From Paracoccus sulfuroxidans (GTDB taxonomy: Bacteria > Pseudomonadota > Alphaproteobacteria > Rhodobacterales > Rhodobacteraceae), in contig NZ_VLKU01000004.1 of NCBI RefSeq assembly GCF_007830335.1, forward strand, positions 310,001-374,000: DNA of 64,000 bases. Reading direction: 5' to 3'. A program made the position numbers and the translations under genes. The notes under the pieces are model-generated. The model did not search any database. It was not told where the DNA came from and saw only the letters and a program-made list of their open reading frames with translations. Positions 43,675 through 51,890 of this stretch are shown in pieces (position 1 is the first letter of the stretch; each line of letters starts with the position of its first letter).

Positions 43675-44886
43675 ATGACCGCAGCATTTTACGACGCGGC
43701 CGAGGGGCGTTCGCCCGAGGCCCGTGCCAAGGACCAGCTTGCCCGGCTGAACGCCCAGTTCCAGCACATGCGAAGCGCGCAGCCCTTCTGGGCGGATCGC
43801 CTGCCCGAGGCCACGCTGACCTCGCTTGCAGACCTTGCCGCGCTGCCCTTGCTGCGCAAATCCGATCTGGTCGCGATGCAGGGCGAAAACGCGCCGCTGG
43901 GCGGGCTGAACGGCAATCCCGTGGGCGCGCTGCGGCGTCTGTTCGTCTCGCCCGGGCCGATCTTCGACCCCGAGGGGCGGGGCCGAGACTGGTGGAACTC
44001 GGCTGCGGCACTGCATGCGGCGGGGGTGCGGCAGGGCGATGTGATCCTGAACACCTTCTCGTATCACCTGACGCCCGCCGCCTTCATCTTCGAGGGCGGG
44101 GCCGAGGCCATCGGCTGCCCCGTCATCCCTGCCGGTCCCGGCAATACTGCCGACCAGTTGGTCGCCATCGCCCAATACCGGCCCCGCGTCTATGTGGGCG
44201 TGCCCGATTTCCTGAAGATCATCCTCGACAAGGCCGATGAGGCGGGCGCGGACCGTTCGTCGCTGAAAATCGGCATGGTCACGGGCGCGGCCCTGCCCGA
44301 AAGCCTGCGCGCGGAATTCGCGGCGCGCGGCGTCGATGTGCGGCAATGCTACGGCACCGCCGATCTGGGCATCATCGCCTATGAGACCGGCGGCAACGGC
44401 ATGGTCGTCAGCGAGAACGCCATCCTTGAGATCGTGCGCCCCGGCACCGGCGATCCCGTCGCCCCGGGCGAGGTCGGCGAGATCGTGGTGACCCGGCTTG
44501 ACCTCGACTATCCGCTGGTCCGCTTTGCCACCGGCGACATGTCTGCCTTCCTGACCGAGCCTCAGCCCGACGGCCGCACCGGGCCGCGCATCAAGGGCTG
44601 GATGGGCCGCGCCGATCAGGCAACCAAGGTCAAGGGCATGTTCGTGCGCCCCGAACAGATCGCCGCCGTGGCCCGCGCCGTGCCGGGCTGCGGACGGCTG
44701 CGGCTTGAGGTCTCGCGCGATGGGCAGCAGGACCGCATGCATCTGCGGGCCGAACATCCCGACCCCGCCACCGCCATCGTGCTGGCCGAGAAGCTGGCCG
44801 AACTGACCCGCCTGAAAGGCTCGGTCGAGGTGGTGACGCCCGGCAGCCTGCCCAATGATGGCAAGGTGATCGCCGATCTGCGCTGA
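43675..44886 (+). CDS. Phenylacetate-CoA ligase-like AMP-binding enzyme
   Basis: A 403-residue member of the PaaK/phenylacetyl-CoA ligase branch of the ANL superfamily. The middle shows ALPESLRAEFAARGVDVRQC then YGTADLG, the PaaK-type A5 region, and LVRFATGDMSAFL the hinge Asp. The C-terminal NDGKVIADLR holds the lysine of A10. The glycine-rich loop is reduced to SPGPIFDP, as in PaaK relatives. It should activate an aryl or similar acid. It is the last gene of the operon, so the operon has two acid-activating enzymes with different folds of the same superfamily. A terminator follows. Confidence 0.85.
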   Translation: MTAAFYDAAEGRSPEARAKDQLARLNAQFQHMRSAQPFWADRLPEATLTSLADLAALPLLRKSDLVAMQGENAPLGGLNGNPVGALRRLFVSPGPIFDPEGRGRDWWNSAAALHAAGVRQGDVILNTFSYHLTPAAFIFEGGAEAIGCPVIPAGPGNTADQLVAIAQYRPRVYVGVPDFLKIILDKADEAGADRSSLKIGMVTGAALPESLRAEFAARGVDVRQCYGTADLGIIAYETGGNGMVVSENAILEIVRPGTGDPVAPGEVGEIVVTRLDLDYPLVRFATGDMSAFLTEPQPDGRTGPRIKGWMGRADQATKVKGMFVRPEQIAAVARAVPGCGRLRLEVSRDGQQDRMHLRAEHPDPATAIVLAEKLAELTRLKGSVEVVTPGSLPNDGKVIADLR

Positions 44887-44898
44887 TCGCGCGCGCAG

Positions 44899-44922
44899 CG
44901 CCGCAGGCATCGGCGGGTTTTT
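44899..44922 (+). terminator. Intrinsic terminator of the Liv-type operon
   Basis: CGCCG (44899-44903) and CGGCG (44911-44915) pair around a 7-base loop, followed by GGTTTTT. It lies 12 bases after the last ligase gene. Confidence 0.6.
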
Positions 44923-45133
44923 GCACATATTCACTCAACCCTGACAGGGGCTTCGGGGCGAAAGGGAAAGGATAATTCCGCCCTTCCGCCCCGCCCGCAC
45001 AACTGTTGCGGGGATCCGGGGGGCGCGCCTGCGCAAAGCTGCCGAGCGCGGAAAATCCGCGTGCAGTCGGGCGTCGATCATCGGAAAATCGGCCATGGGC
45101 CGCTGTCCCGGCCCGCATCAAAGGTAATGAGTT

Positions 45134-45418
45134 ATGGCGTTCATGATTAACAATATCGACGGCGGCCCGATCTCCGCGCGTCAGCAGCCGCCCGAGAAGA
45201 TCGACAAGCTCGACAAGAAAGTTGAGATTGAATCGGTCGACGGCCACAGCTCTCAGGGCGAACCGGCAGACCCCGCCGAACCGGGTGTGCCGCCCGATCC
45301 GCTGAAGAAGCAGCCCAACCGGGAGACGGTCATAGACCGCATGCAAGAGATCGCGAAGCAGCAGCATGAGACGCAAGAGGCCAACGACCTTCTGCGTGCC
45401 ATCCTGAATCGCGTCTAG
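45134..45418 (+). CDS. Small protein of unknown function, array member 1
   Basis: A 94-residue soluble protein I do not recognise. The N-terminus MAFMINNIDGG resembles the next gene's MAFRISNVDSM. A charged middle with KIDKLDKKVEIESVDGH and a proline-rich stretch (EPADPAEPGVPPDPLKKQP) lead to a C-terminal amphipathic helix (RETVIDRMQEIAKQQHETQE and ANDLLRAILNRV). No signal peptide, cysteine or transmembrane segment is present. AAAGG lies about 9 bases before the ATG. It starts a set of three related genes on the same strand, so it is likely real despite its size. Confidence 0.7.
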   Translation: MAFMINNIDGGPISARQQPPEKIDKLDKKVEIESVDGHSSQGEPADPAEPGVPPDPLKKQPNRETVIDRMQEIAKQQHETQEANDLLRAILNRV

Positions 45419-45435
45419 GGCCAGACCCGTTTTCC

Positions 45436-45463
45436 GGGCAGGGCGGCCCATGCTGCCCTGCCC
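45436..45463 (+). terminator. Stem-loop after small gene 1
   Basis: Perfect 9-base arms GGGCAGGGC (45436-45444) and GCCCTGCCC (45455-45463) enclose a 10-base loop, between small genes 1 and 2. It can terminate, or protect the upstream mRNA. Confidence 0.6.
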
Positions 45464-45502
45464 GCATTTGCTGCGCCGCAGGCAGTTCGCGCATCGGCGC
45501 AT

Positions 45503-45525
45503 CCCCAGAATAAGGATCAGGAGCC
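45503..45525 (+). repeat. Leader repeat, copy 1, directly before small gene 2
   Basis: A 23-base sequence with core CCCCAGAATAAGGATCA followed by GGAGCC, ending at the ATG of small gene 2. It includes the ribosome-binding purines. The copy at 45871-45893 differs at a single position, G to A. Confidence 0.75.
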
Positions 45526-45804
45526 ATGGCGTTCCGTATTTCCAATGTCGACAGCATGGCCGGGGCCGCACCGGCAGGTGCCCCGCAGGCTCCGCCGCTG
45601 CCGTATGCCCCGAAACCGACCGCAGAGCCCGGACCTGCCCCGCAAGCCCCGCCGCAAGAGCCTCCGATGACGGAAGAAGAGCGCGCGCAGCGAGAGACCG
45701 AGCGCATGCAGCGGGAACAGCAGGAAATGCAGAAGCGGCAGCAGGAGCTGGATGACTTCATAGAGAAAATGCGCCGAATTTTAGAAGGGATCTCCCGTCG
45801 ATGA
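45526..45804 (+). CDS. Small proline-rich coiled-coil protein of unknown function, array member 2
   Basis: A 92-residue protein. N-terminal MAFRISNVDSM is shared in style with member 1. A proline/alanine-rich linker at about 13-48 (GAPQAPPLPYAPKPTAEPGP) leads to a highly charged helix of about 45 residues (EEERAQRETERMQREQQEMQ, then KRQQELDDFIEKMRRILEGI) that reads as coiled coil. No signal peptide or membrane segment. Start: leader repeat with AGGATCAGGAG. The tripartite design (short tag, proline linker, helix) suggests an anchored or assembled structural role, which is speculation. Confidence 0.72.
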   Translation: MAFRISNVDSMAGAAPAGAPQAPPLPYAPKPTAEPGPAPQAPPQEPPMTEEERAQRETERMQREQQEMQKRQQELDDFIEKMRRILEGISRR

Positions 45805-45814
45805 CGAATTCGGT

Positions 45815-45831
45815 CGGGCTGCTACTGCCCG
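45815..45831 (+). terminator. Small stem-loop after small gene 2
   Basis: CGGGC (45815-45819) and GCCCG (45827-45831) pair around a 7-base loop, in the gap between small genes 2 and 3. Short and therefore uncertain. Confidence 0.35.
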
Positions 45832-45870
45832 TGTTCGATCACGCAGAGGCCCCTTCCCGCACCGGCAAGA

Positions 45871-45893
45871 CCCCAGAATAAGGATCAAGAGCC
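45871..45893 (+). repeat. Leader repeat, copy 2, directly before small gene 3
   Basis: Same 23-base leader as at 45503-45525, 22 of 23 positions identical, ending at the ATG of small gene 3. The identity is higher than that of the proteins it precedes, so it is either under selection or the trace of a recent duplication. Confidence 0.75.
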
Positions 45894-46157
45894 ATGACTA
45901 TCCAAAGCCTCAACAACATCGCCGGGGCGCCACGCGGGCCCGAGCCGCCGCCCCCGACCTCGGGGCCGCTCCCGACGCCGACCGCACAGCCTGCGCCGCC
46001 CCCTCAGGCCCCGCCGCAGACGCCTCCGCCGCCTGAACCTTCCATCTTGGAGCAACTCAAGCAGAAGCAGCAGGAAGAGGAGAAGCAGCGGCACCTTTGG
46101 GAGCAAGTCCTGAAGGATCTGGGCGAAACTCTGGGAAAAATAGTCAAGCAAAGATGA
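45894..46157 (+). CDS. Small proline-rich helical protein of unknown function, array member 3
   Basis: An 87-residue protein. The N-terminus MTIQSLNNIAGA keeps an N-rich tag like members 1 and 2. Residues 13-50 are extremely proline-rich (PEPPPPTSGPLPTPTAQPAP, PPQAPPQTPPPPEP). The C-terminal third is an amphipathic charged helix (SILEQLKQKQQEEEKQRHLW then EQVLKDLGETLGKIVKQR). No signal peptide. It starts directly after the second leader repeat and ends before a terminator-like hairpin, so it is the last member of the array. Confidence 0.72.
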   Translation: MTIQSLNNIAGAPRGPEPPPPTSGPLPTPTAQPAPPPQAPPQTPPPPEPSILEQLKQKQQEEEKQRHLWEQVLKDLGETLGKIVKQR

Positions 46158-46165
46158 ATCCGGAC

Positions 46166-46183
46166 GGGCGGCCCTTGCCGCCC
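46166..46183. terminator. Stem-loop between the small-gene array and the HbpS-like gene
   Basis: GGGCGGC (46166-46172) and GCCGCCC (46177-46183) pair around CCTT, between convergent genes ending at 46157 and 46201. Confidence 0.6.
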
Positions 46184-46200
46184 ATCCTTAGCCCGTTGCG

Positions 46201-46596
46201 TCAGAAGGCCGCCGCTGCGGCCTCGGCCACGGATTGATCCTGTTCCCCGCTGCCGCCGCTGATGCCGACCGCGCCGACGATCCGGCCATCGCGCGTCAGC
46301 GGCACGCCACCCGCAAACACCATGACCCGGCCGTGGTTCGAGGTCAAAATCCCGTAAAATTGCTGGCCCGGCTGGCTGTTTTCGCCAAGCGCCTGCGTCG
46401 AGATGTCGAACGCGCGCGAGGTGAAGGCCTTGTTGATCGACACGTCGATGCTGCCGATCCAGGCGCCGTCCATGCGGGCATGGCTGACCAGATTGCCGCC
46501 CTCATCAACGACGGCAATGTTCATCGGCTGGCCCAATTCCTTGGCTTTCACTTCGGCTGCGGCAATGATCCGGCGGGCGTCCTCAAGTTTGACCAT
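46201..46596 (-). CDS. HbpS/GlcG family protein
   Basis: A 131-residue protein of the GlcG/HbpS family: EDARRIIAAAEVKAKELGQP, MNIAVVDEGGNLVSHARMDG, and VMVFAGGVPLTRDGRIVGAV followed by GISGGSGEQDQSVAEAA. The fold is the small alpha-beta module also found in heme-binding HbpS and in proteins next to glycolate and diol-degradation genes. Role uncertain. The ATG at 46596 is preferred to one five codons upstream since AAGGAG lies six bases before it. It is 113 bases downstream of the gamma-glutamyltransferase gene on the same strand and could be its last cistron. Confidence 0.83.
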   Translation of the reverse strand: MVKLEDARRIIAAAEVKAKELGQPMNIAVVDEGGNLVSHARMDGAWIGSIDVSINKAFTSRAFDISTQALGENSQPGQQFYGILTSNHGRVMVFAGGVPLTRDGRIVGAVGISGGSGEQDQSVAEAAAAAF

Positions 46597-46709
46597 GACT
46601 GGCTCCTTCATGAAACAGGTTGGATTAACACCTGTTCAACTCGGGCCCATGGTCGCGGGGTTCCGCGCCTGACCGGCACTTCGGCGGGAAATGGCCGGGA
46701 CGCGACCGG

Positions 46710-48299
46710 TCAGAAACCGATCGCCATCCCGTCCTTGCGGCTGTCGGACGCCCCGGTCCGCAGCCCCGTCGCCAGATCCAGCCGGATCGCCTGCGAGCCG
46801 CCCATCGGACGCGGCAGGCGCTTGATCTTGTGGCCGCGCGCGGCGAGGTCCTGAACGACCTCCTCGGGCATGGTGCGTTCGACCTGCAGCTCACCGTCGA
46901 AGGCGAAGCTGCGCGGCTCGTCCATCGCGGCCTGCAGGTCCATGCCGCGATCCACGACTGCCGAGACGAAGGCCGCCTGCCCCGCCGCCTGATAATGCCC
47001 GCCCATGACGCCAAACGGCATGATGCGACCCTCGCCCCGCAGGATGCCGGGGATGATCGTGTGCATCGGCCGCTTGCCCGGCGCGATGCAGTTCGGGTGC
47101 CCCTCGATCAGGCGGAAGGACGCGCCGCGGCTGTGAAACAGCACGCCCGTTTCCGGACACAGCCGGGTCGAGCCGAAGGCGTGGAAGATCGAGTTGATGA
47201 ACGAGACCGCGTTCCCCTCACCGTCGACGACGCAGAGATAGATCGTGTCCTTGTGCTCGGGCTCATCCCACAGCGTCGGCGGCGTGGCGCGGTCCATGCG
47301 GATGCGGGCGCGCAAAGTGGCGATGGCGTCATCCGACAGCAGCCGCTCAGCCAGCCCCTCGCAATGGGCGGGATCGGCGATCAGCGCGTCGCGGTGGTGA
47401 TAGGCCAGCTTCGTGGCCTCGGCCTGCAGATGCACGCGGTTGGCCAGTGGAACCTCGGGGCCCATGTCGAAACCTTCGAGGATCTTCAGGATCAGCAGCG
47501 CCGCCAGCCCCTGCCCGTTCGGGCCGCATTCCAGCAGCTCATGCCCGCGATAGCTGGCCGAAATCGGCTCTTGCCAGTCGGCCCCGTCGGTCGCGTCGTG
47601 GAAATCCTTCTCGGTATGCAGACCGCCCAGTGATTGCAGGTGGCGGGCCATCTTTGCGGCGTTCTCGCCCTGATAGAAGGCGGCGGCGCCCCGCTCTCCG
47701 ACCTCGCGGAAACGCTGCGCCAGTTCCGGCTGACGCAGGATGTCGCCCGGCGTGGGCAACTGGTCACCTGGCAGGAACATGGCGGCGGCATGAACGTCAC
47801 CGCGCAGGTCATTGGCGTAATTGGCGAAATCCGCCGCCACGCGGGTCGAGATGGCAAAGCCGTCCTCGGCATAATGGATGGCGGCGGCCAGCACATCCGA
47901 AAGCGGCAGGCGGCCATGATCGGCATGGAGCCGACACCAGGCCGAGACCGCACCGGGAATGGTGATCGCATGGACGCTCGTCTGTTCCAGCGCGGTCACG
48001 CCACGCGCGCTGAGCGCCGCCAGCGTCGCCCCGGCAGGCGCACGGCCCGAGCCGTTCAGCGCCCGCACCGGCCCGTCCTTCGGCGCATAAAGCACGAAGC
48101 AATCGCCGCCAATCCCGGTCATATGTGGGTCGACGACGCATTGCACGGCGCTGGCGGCAATCGCCGCATCCACGGCATTGCCGCCCTGCGCAAGGATCGC
48201 CAGCCCCGCGCTGCTGGCCAGCGCATGTGAGGTCGCGACCATGCCGCCGGTTCCATAGGTCGAGGGGCGGCGTCCGGAGAGAAAATCGAACTCGGTCAC
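46710..48299 (-). CDS. Gamma-glutamyltransferase family enzyme, cytoplasmic
   Basis: A 529-residue Ntn-hydrolase of the GGT family. The autoprocessing nucleophile is Thr352 in KDTIYLCVVDGEGNAVSFIN, and MTGIGGDCFVLYAPKDG, ECGPNGQGLAALLILKILEG and PFGVMGGHYQAAGQA are family blocks. There is no signal peptide, so it acts in the cytosol, unlike classical periplasmic GGT. Its substrate may be a gamma-glutamyl compound or another amide. The GTG at 48299 was chosen: it overlaps the preceding stop as GTGA, and the conserved N-terminus follows; the open frame continues 25 codons upstream inside that gene. It closes the operon of peptide importer, amidohydrolases and ThDP enzyme. Confidence 0.87.
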   Translation of the reverse strand: MTEFDFLSGRRPSTYGTGGMVATSHALASSAGLAILAQGGNAVDAAIAASAVQCVVDPHMTGIGGDCFVLYAPKDGPVRALNGSGRAPAGATLAALSARGVTALEQTSVHAITIPGAVSAWCRLHADHGRLPLSDVLAAAIHYAEDGFAISTRVAADFANYANDLRGDVHAAAMFLPGDQLPTPGDILRQPELAQRFREVGERGAAAFYQGENAAKMARHLQSLGGLHTEKDFHDATDGADWQEPISASYRGHELLECGPNGQGLAALLILKILEGFDMGPEVPLANRVHLQAEATKLAYHHRDALIADPAHCEGLAERLLSDDAIATLRARIRMDRATPPTLWDEPEHKDTIYLCVVDGEGNAVSFINSIFHAFGSTRLCPETGVLFHSRGASFRLIEGHPNCIAPGKRPMHTIIPGILRGEGRIMPFGVMGGHYQAAGQAAFVSAVVDRGMDLQAAMDEPRSFAFDGELQVERTMPEEVVQDLAARGHKIKRLPRPMGGSQAIRLDLATGLRTGASDSRKDGMAIGF

Positions 48300-49849
48300 A
48301 GGATGGCCTCGATCAGGAAGGGGCCGGGTTCGTTGATCGCGGCAGACAGCACCCGGTGCAGCTCGGCTGCGCATTCGACGCGGGCCGAGGGCACGCCCAT
48401 GCCCTTGGCCAGCGCGCAGAAGTCCAGCTCGGGGCGGCGCAGGTCCAGCATGTTCAGTGCATCCGGGCCGGGGTTGGTGCCGACGTTGTAAAGCTCGCGC
48501 TTCAGCAGGTCGTAGCTTTTGTTGGCGAAGATGATGGTGGTGATGTTCAACTGCTCACGCGCCTGCGTCCAGAGCGCCTGGATCGTATACATGGCCGAGC
48601 CATCGGCCTGCAGCGTGACCACCGGGCGGTCGGCGGCAGCAATCGCCGCCCCGGTCGCCAAGGGCGGGCCGATGCCGATGGCACCGCCGGTCAGCGACAG
48701 CCAGGAATGGGGTGGCGCGCCCGCCGACATGCTTTCGACCTCGGTCGCGCTGGTCAGGCTTTCATCGATGATGATCGCCCCTTCCGGCAGGGCCGAGACG
48801 ATGGCCGCCGACAGCGCATGATCGGTCAGCGGACCCGCCGAGGGCGCGGTGATGCGCGGGCGATCCGCCATCTGGCCGGGTTTGGCGTCGATGGAATCGG
48901 CCAGCGCCTGCACGGCGGCACGCCCGTCCTGATCGAAATCCGACAGCTGGATGACCTCGCAGGCCTCGGGCAGAAGCAGGCTGGGCCGGTCGGGATAGGC
49001 AAAGAAGGCGACGGGGGCCTGCGCCTCGATCAGGATGGCGCGGCGGAATTTCGACAGCCGCTCGATCGCCATGTTGATCGGATAGGGCACGCGCGGAATG
49101 GCCGCGCGCCCTGCCCCGCGCTCGATCCGGCGGTTCGAGGTGGGGGCCATCAGCTCGGCCCCGGTCTGGGCGGCGATGCCCTCCAGCAGGCGCGTCGACG
49201 CGGGGTCCTCCAGCACGGTGCCGCCGCAAATGATGACGCAGCCCGGCCCGAGGGCTGCGACCGCATGCTTGACCATATCTTTGTCGAGCGCCCGGGGGCC
49301 GCTCGGCTCCATCGGTTCGACCATGACGCCGCCCGGCTCCCACCCGATGTCGGCGGGCGCGATCAGCGTGGCGATACGGCCCGGATGGCCCTTGGCGACG
49401 GCCAGCCCTTCGATGGCGTCCTTGGCGATGGTTTCCACGCTTTGCGCGGTCCGCACCCAGTCCGAGAACACCGCCGCCGTTCCCGCCAGATCCGCCGTCA
49501 GCGGCGCGTCATAGCGCAGGTGCCGCAGGGCGTGGTTGCCCACAAGGTTCAGCATGGGCGAGCGTGCCTTCTTAGCGTTGTGCAGGTTCGCGCCCGCGTT
49601 CGCCATGCCGGGGGCCAGATGCAGCAGCGTCACCGCAGGCTTGCCCGCCATGCGCGCATAGCCATCCGCCGCGCCGGACACGACGCCCTCGAACAGGCCC
49701 AGCACGCAGCGCATCAGCCGCGTGCGGTCCAGCGCATCGACGAATTGCATCTCGGACGTGCCGGGGTTGGCAAAACAGACATCGACCCCGGCATTCGAGA
49801 GGCTGCGAACAAGGCTTTCCGCGCCGTTCATCGGAGGTTGGTCTTTCAT
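48296..49849 (-). CDS. ThDP-dependent enzyme, acetolactate synthase large-subunit-like
   Basis: A 517-residue ThDP enzyme with the three domains of the IlvB/benzoylformate decarboxylase group. Catalytic Glu54 is in GLFEGVVSGAADGYARM. The cofactor motif near residues 420-450 reads ADGSAMYTIQALWTQAREQ with ANKSYD, so the usual GDGS has Ala in its first position. It is shorter than true acetolactate synthase (about 570 aa) and no regulatory subunit gene is near; a decarboxylase or lyase acting on a 2-keto acid from the operon's substrate is as likely. Start ATG overlaps the upstream stop as ATGA. Confidence 0.83.
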   Translation of the reverse strand: MKDQPPMNGAESLVRSLSNAGVDVCFANPGTSEMQFVDALDRTRLMRCVLGLFEGVVSGAADGYARMAGKPAVTLLHLAPGMANAGANLHNAKKARSPMLNLVGNHALRHLRYDAPLTADLAGTAAVFSDWVRTAQSVETIAKDAIEGLAVAKGHPGRIATLIAPADIGWEPGGVMVEPMEPSGPRALDKDMVKHAVAALGPGCVIICGGTVLEDPASTRLLEGIAAQTGAELMAPTSNRRIERGAGRAAIPRVPYPINMAIERLSKFRRAILIEAQAPVAFFAYPDRPSLLLPEACEVIQLSDFDQDGRAAVQALADSIDAKPGQMADRPRITAPSAGPLTDHALSAAIVSALPEGAIIIDESLTSATEVESMSAGAPPHSWLSLTGGAIGIGPPLATGAAIAAADRPVVTLQADGSAMYTIQALWTQAREQLNITTIIFANKSYDLLKRELYNVGTNPGPDALNMLDLRRPELDFCALAKGMGVPSARVECAAELHRVLSAAINEPGPFLIEAIL

Positions 49850-50907
49850 GCCTGCATCGTCCTTGCTTGTTCCAATATTTCCAGCCGTCGCAGCAGCGCG
49901 GGGCTGTCCTTGCCCGCTGCCGCGACGTCCATTCCTTCAACCGCCTCATCGGCGCGGTGACAGGCGACCAGCGTGCCGCCCAGCTGGCGCAGTTCGGGGC
50001 GTTCGGCGCGGCAGCGGTCCACGGCCATCGGGCAGCGCGGGTGGAAGGCACAGCCCGAGGGCAGCGCCATCGCGCTTGGTGTGCCGCCCTCGACCGGCAG
50101 CTTGTGGCGCGCGACCGTCGGGTCGGGCCGGGGCGCAGATGAGATCAGCGTCCGCGTATAGGGGTGGCGGGGGTTCAGGAACAGCTCTTCGGTGTCGGCC
50201 TGTTCCACGATCCGGCCCAGATACATCACCGCCACGCGATTGGCGATGTGGCGCACGACGCCAAGGTCGTGGCTGATGAAGACATAGGCCAGCCCCAACT
50301 GCCGCTGAAGGTCTTGCAGCAGGTTCACGATCTGCGCCTGAACCGAGACATCCAGCGCCGAAACCGGCTCGTCGCAGACGATCAGCCGGGGGCGCGTGGC
50401 CAGCGCCCGCGCAATGCCGACCCGCTGGCGCTGCCCGCCCGAGAATTCATGCGGATAGCGGTCGGCATGCCAGGCGGAAAGGCCGCACATGGTGATCAGC
50501 TCATCAACCTTGGCGCGGATATTGGCGGGCGTTGCCATGCCGTGCAGCAGCAGGGGCTCGGCCAGCGTCTCGCGCACGGTCATGCGCGGGTTGAGCGAGC
50601 CGTAAGGGTCCTGAAAGATGATCTGCATGCGCTTGCGCGCCTCGCGCAGGTCGCGGGTGTCCAGCGCCGTCACATCCTCGCCGTCCAGCCGGATCTCGCC
50701 CGAGCTGGGTTCGTGCAGGCGCAGGATGGCGCGGCCCAGCGTCGACTTGCCGCAACCGGATTCGCCGACCACGGCCAGCGTCTCGCCGGGGGCCAGCGTG
50801 AAGCTGACATCGGTCACCGCCTGCACCGTGCCGACCTGACGGCGCAGGAGGCCGCGCTTGACCGGGAAATGCTTCGTCAGGTTCTGGACCCGCAACAGTT
50901 CGGTCAT
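49846..50907 (-). CDS. Dipeptide/oligopeptide ABC transporter ATP-binding protein, DppF type
   Basis: A 353-residue ABC ATPase. Walker [19 protein letters not shown], the diagnostic KRMQIIFQDPYGSLNPRMTV, signature [17 protein letters not shown] and Walker B LIVCDEPVSALDVS are present. The C-terminal oligopeptide domain has SGCAFHPRCPMAVDRCRAE, the Fe-S-like cysteine motif of OppF/DppF. The frame is open 29 codons further upstream, but GGAGC before 50907 and the ATGA overlap with DppD fix the start. It powers the importer with DppD. Confidence 0.93.
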   Translation of the reverse strand: MTELLRVQNLTKHFPVKRGLLRRQVGTVQAVTDVSFTLAPGETLAVVGESGCGKSTLGRAILRLHEPSSGEIRLDGEDVTALDTRDLREARKRMQIIFQDPYGSLNPRMTVRETLAEPLLLHGMATPANIRAKVDELITMCGLSAWHADRYPHEFSGGQRQRVGIARALATRPRLIVCDEPVSALDVSVQAQIVNLLQDLQRQLGLAYVFISHDLGVVRHIANRVAVMYLGRIVEQADTEELFLNPRHPYTRTLISSAPRPDPTVARHKLPVEGGTPSAMALPSGCAFHPRCPMAVDRCRAERPELRQLGGTLVACHRADEAVEGMDVAAAGKDSPALLRRLEILEQARTMQA

Positions 50908-51890
50908 GCGCGTGCTCCTTCGATGGGGGCCTTCCAGCAGGCGACCTCGTGCCCGGCGGTGATGGGGCGCAGCGGCGGCGGGCTTTTGCGGCAACGGTCA
51001 TCGGCCAGCGGGCAGCGCCCGGCGAAGCGGCAACCGGGGATCGCCTGCCAAGGCGGCGGAACGGCACCGGGAATGGTGGCGAGCCTGCCACGCGCCGTGT
51101 CCATGCGCGGAACGGCAGCCATCAGGCCGATGGTATAGGGGTGCTGCGGGTCCTGGAAAATCTGCTGAACCTCGCCCTTCTCGATCACCGCGCCCGCATA
51201 CATGACAACGACCTGCTGGCAGGTCTCGGCCACGACGCCAAGGTCATGGGTAATCAGCATGATCGCGGTGCCGGTGCGGTCCTGCAGATCGCGCATGAGG
51301 TCCAGGATCTGGCTTTGAATGGTCACATCCAGCGCGGTCGTCGGCTCATCGGCGATCAGCACCGCCGGGTCATTGGCCAGCGCCAAGGCGATCATCACCC
51401 GCTGCCGCTGCCCGCCCGACAGCTGGTGCGGATAGTCGTCGACGCGCTTTTCGGGCGAGGGCAGGCGCACCAGCGTCAAAAGCTCGATGGCGCGGTCGCG
51501 GGCGTCCTTGCCCTTCAGGCCGGAATGGATGCGCAGGCTTTCGATGATCTGGTCGCCGCAGGTATAGACCGGGTTCAGCGAGGTCATCGGTTCCTGAAAG
51601 ATCATGCCCATGCGGCCGCCGCGCAGCTTGCGCATCTCGGCCTCCGAAAGCTTCAAGAGATCGCGCCCCTGCAGCAGGACCTGCCCGCCCTCGATCATCG
51701 CAGGCGGGCTCGGCAGCAGCCGCATGATCGACAGCGAGGTCACGCTTTTGCCGCAGCCCGATTCACCCACGATGCCCAGCGTCTGGCCCGGCATCAGGTC
51801 GAAGCTGACACCATCGACGGCGCGCAGGCTTTGGCCACCGCTGCGGAAACGGACCTGAAGGTCGCGGACGGAAAGAAGGGGTTCAGCCAT
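50904..51890 (-). CDS. Dipeptide/oligopeptide ABC transporter ATP-binding protein, DppD type
   Basis: A 328-residue ABC ATPase: Walker [39 protein letters not shown], signature [17 protein letters not shown], Walker [15 protein letters not shown], and the C-terminal cysteine motif [16 protein letters not shown]. The frame extends 59 codons further upstream within the amidohydrolase gene; the ATG at 51890 matches the family start and overlaps the amidohydrolase stop by 8 bases. It works with the DppF-type subunit downstream. Confidence 0.93.
   Translation of the reverse strand: MAEPLLSVRDLQVRFRSGGQSLRAVDGVSFDLMPGQTLGIVGESGCGKSVTSLSIMRLLPSPPAMIEGGQVLLQGRDLLKLSEAEMRKLRGGRMGMIFQEPMTSLNPVYTCGDQIIESLRIHSGLKGKDARDRAIELLTLVRLPSPEKRVDDYPHQLSGGQRQRVMIALALANDPAVLIADEPTTALDVTIQSQILDLMRDLQDRTGTAIMLITHDLGVVAETCQQVVVMYAGAVIEKGEVQQIFQDPQHPYTIGLMAAVPRMDTARGRLATIPGAVPPPWQAIPGCRFAGRCPLADDRCRKSPPPLRPITAGHEVACWKAPIEGARA

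Noticed and set aside
45330..45761. 143-codon minus-strand frame across small genes 1 and 2
   Set aside because: The translation is Cys/Ser/Gly-rich low complexity and has no start site. The plus-strand genes have good leaders and protein-like sequence.
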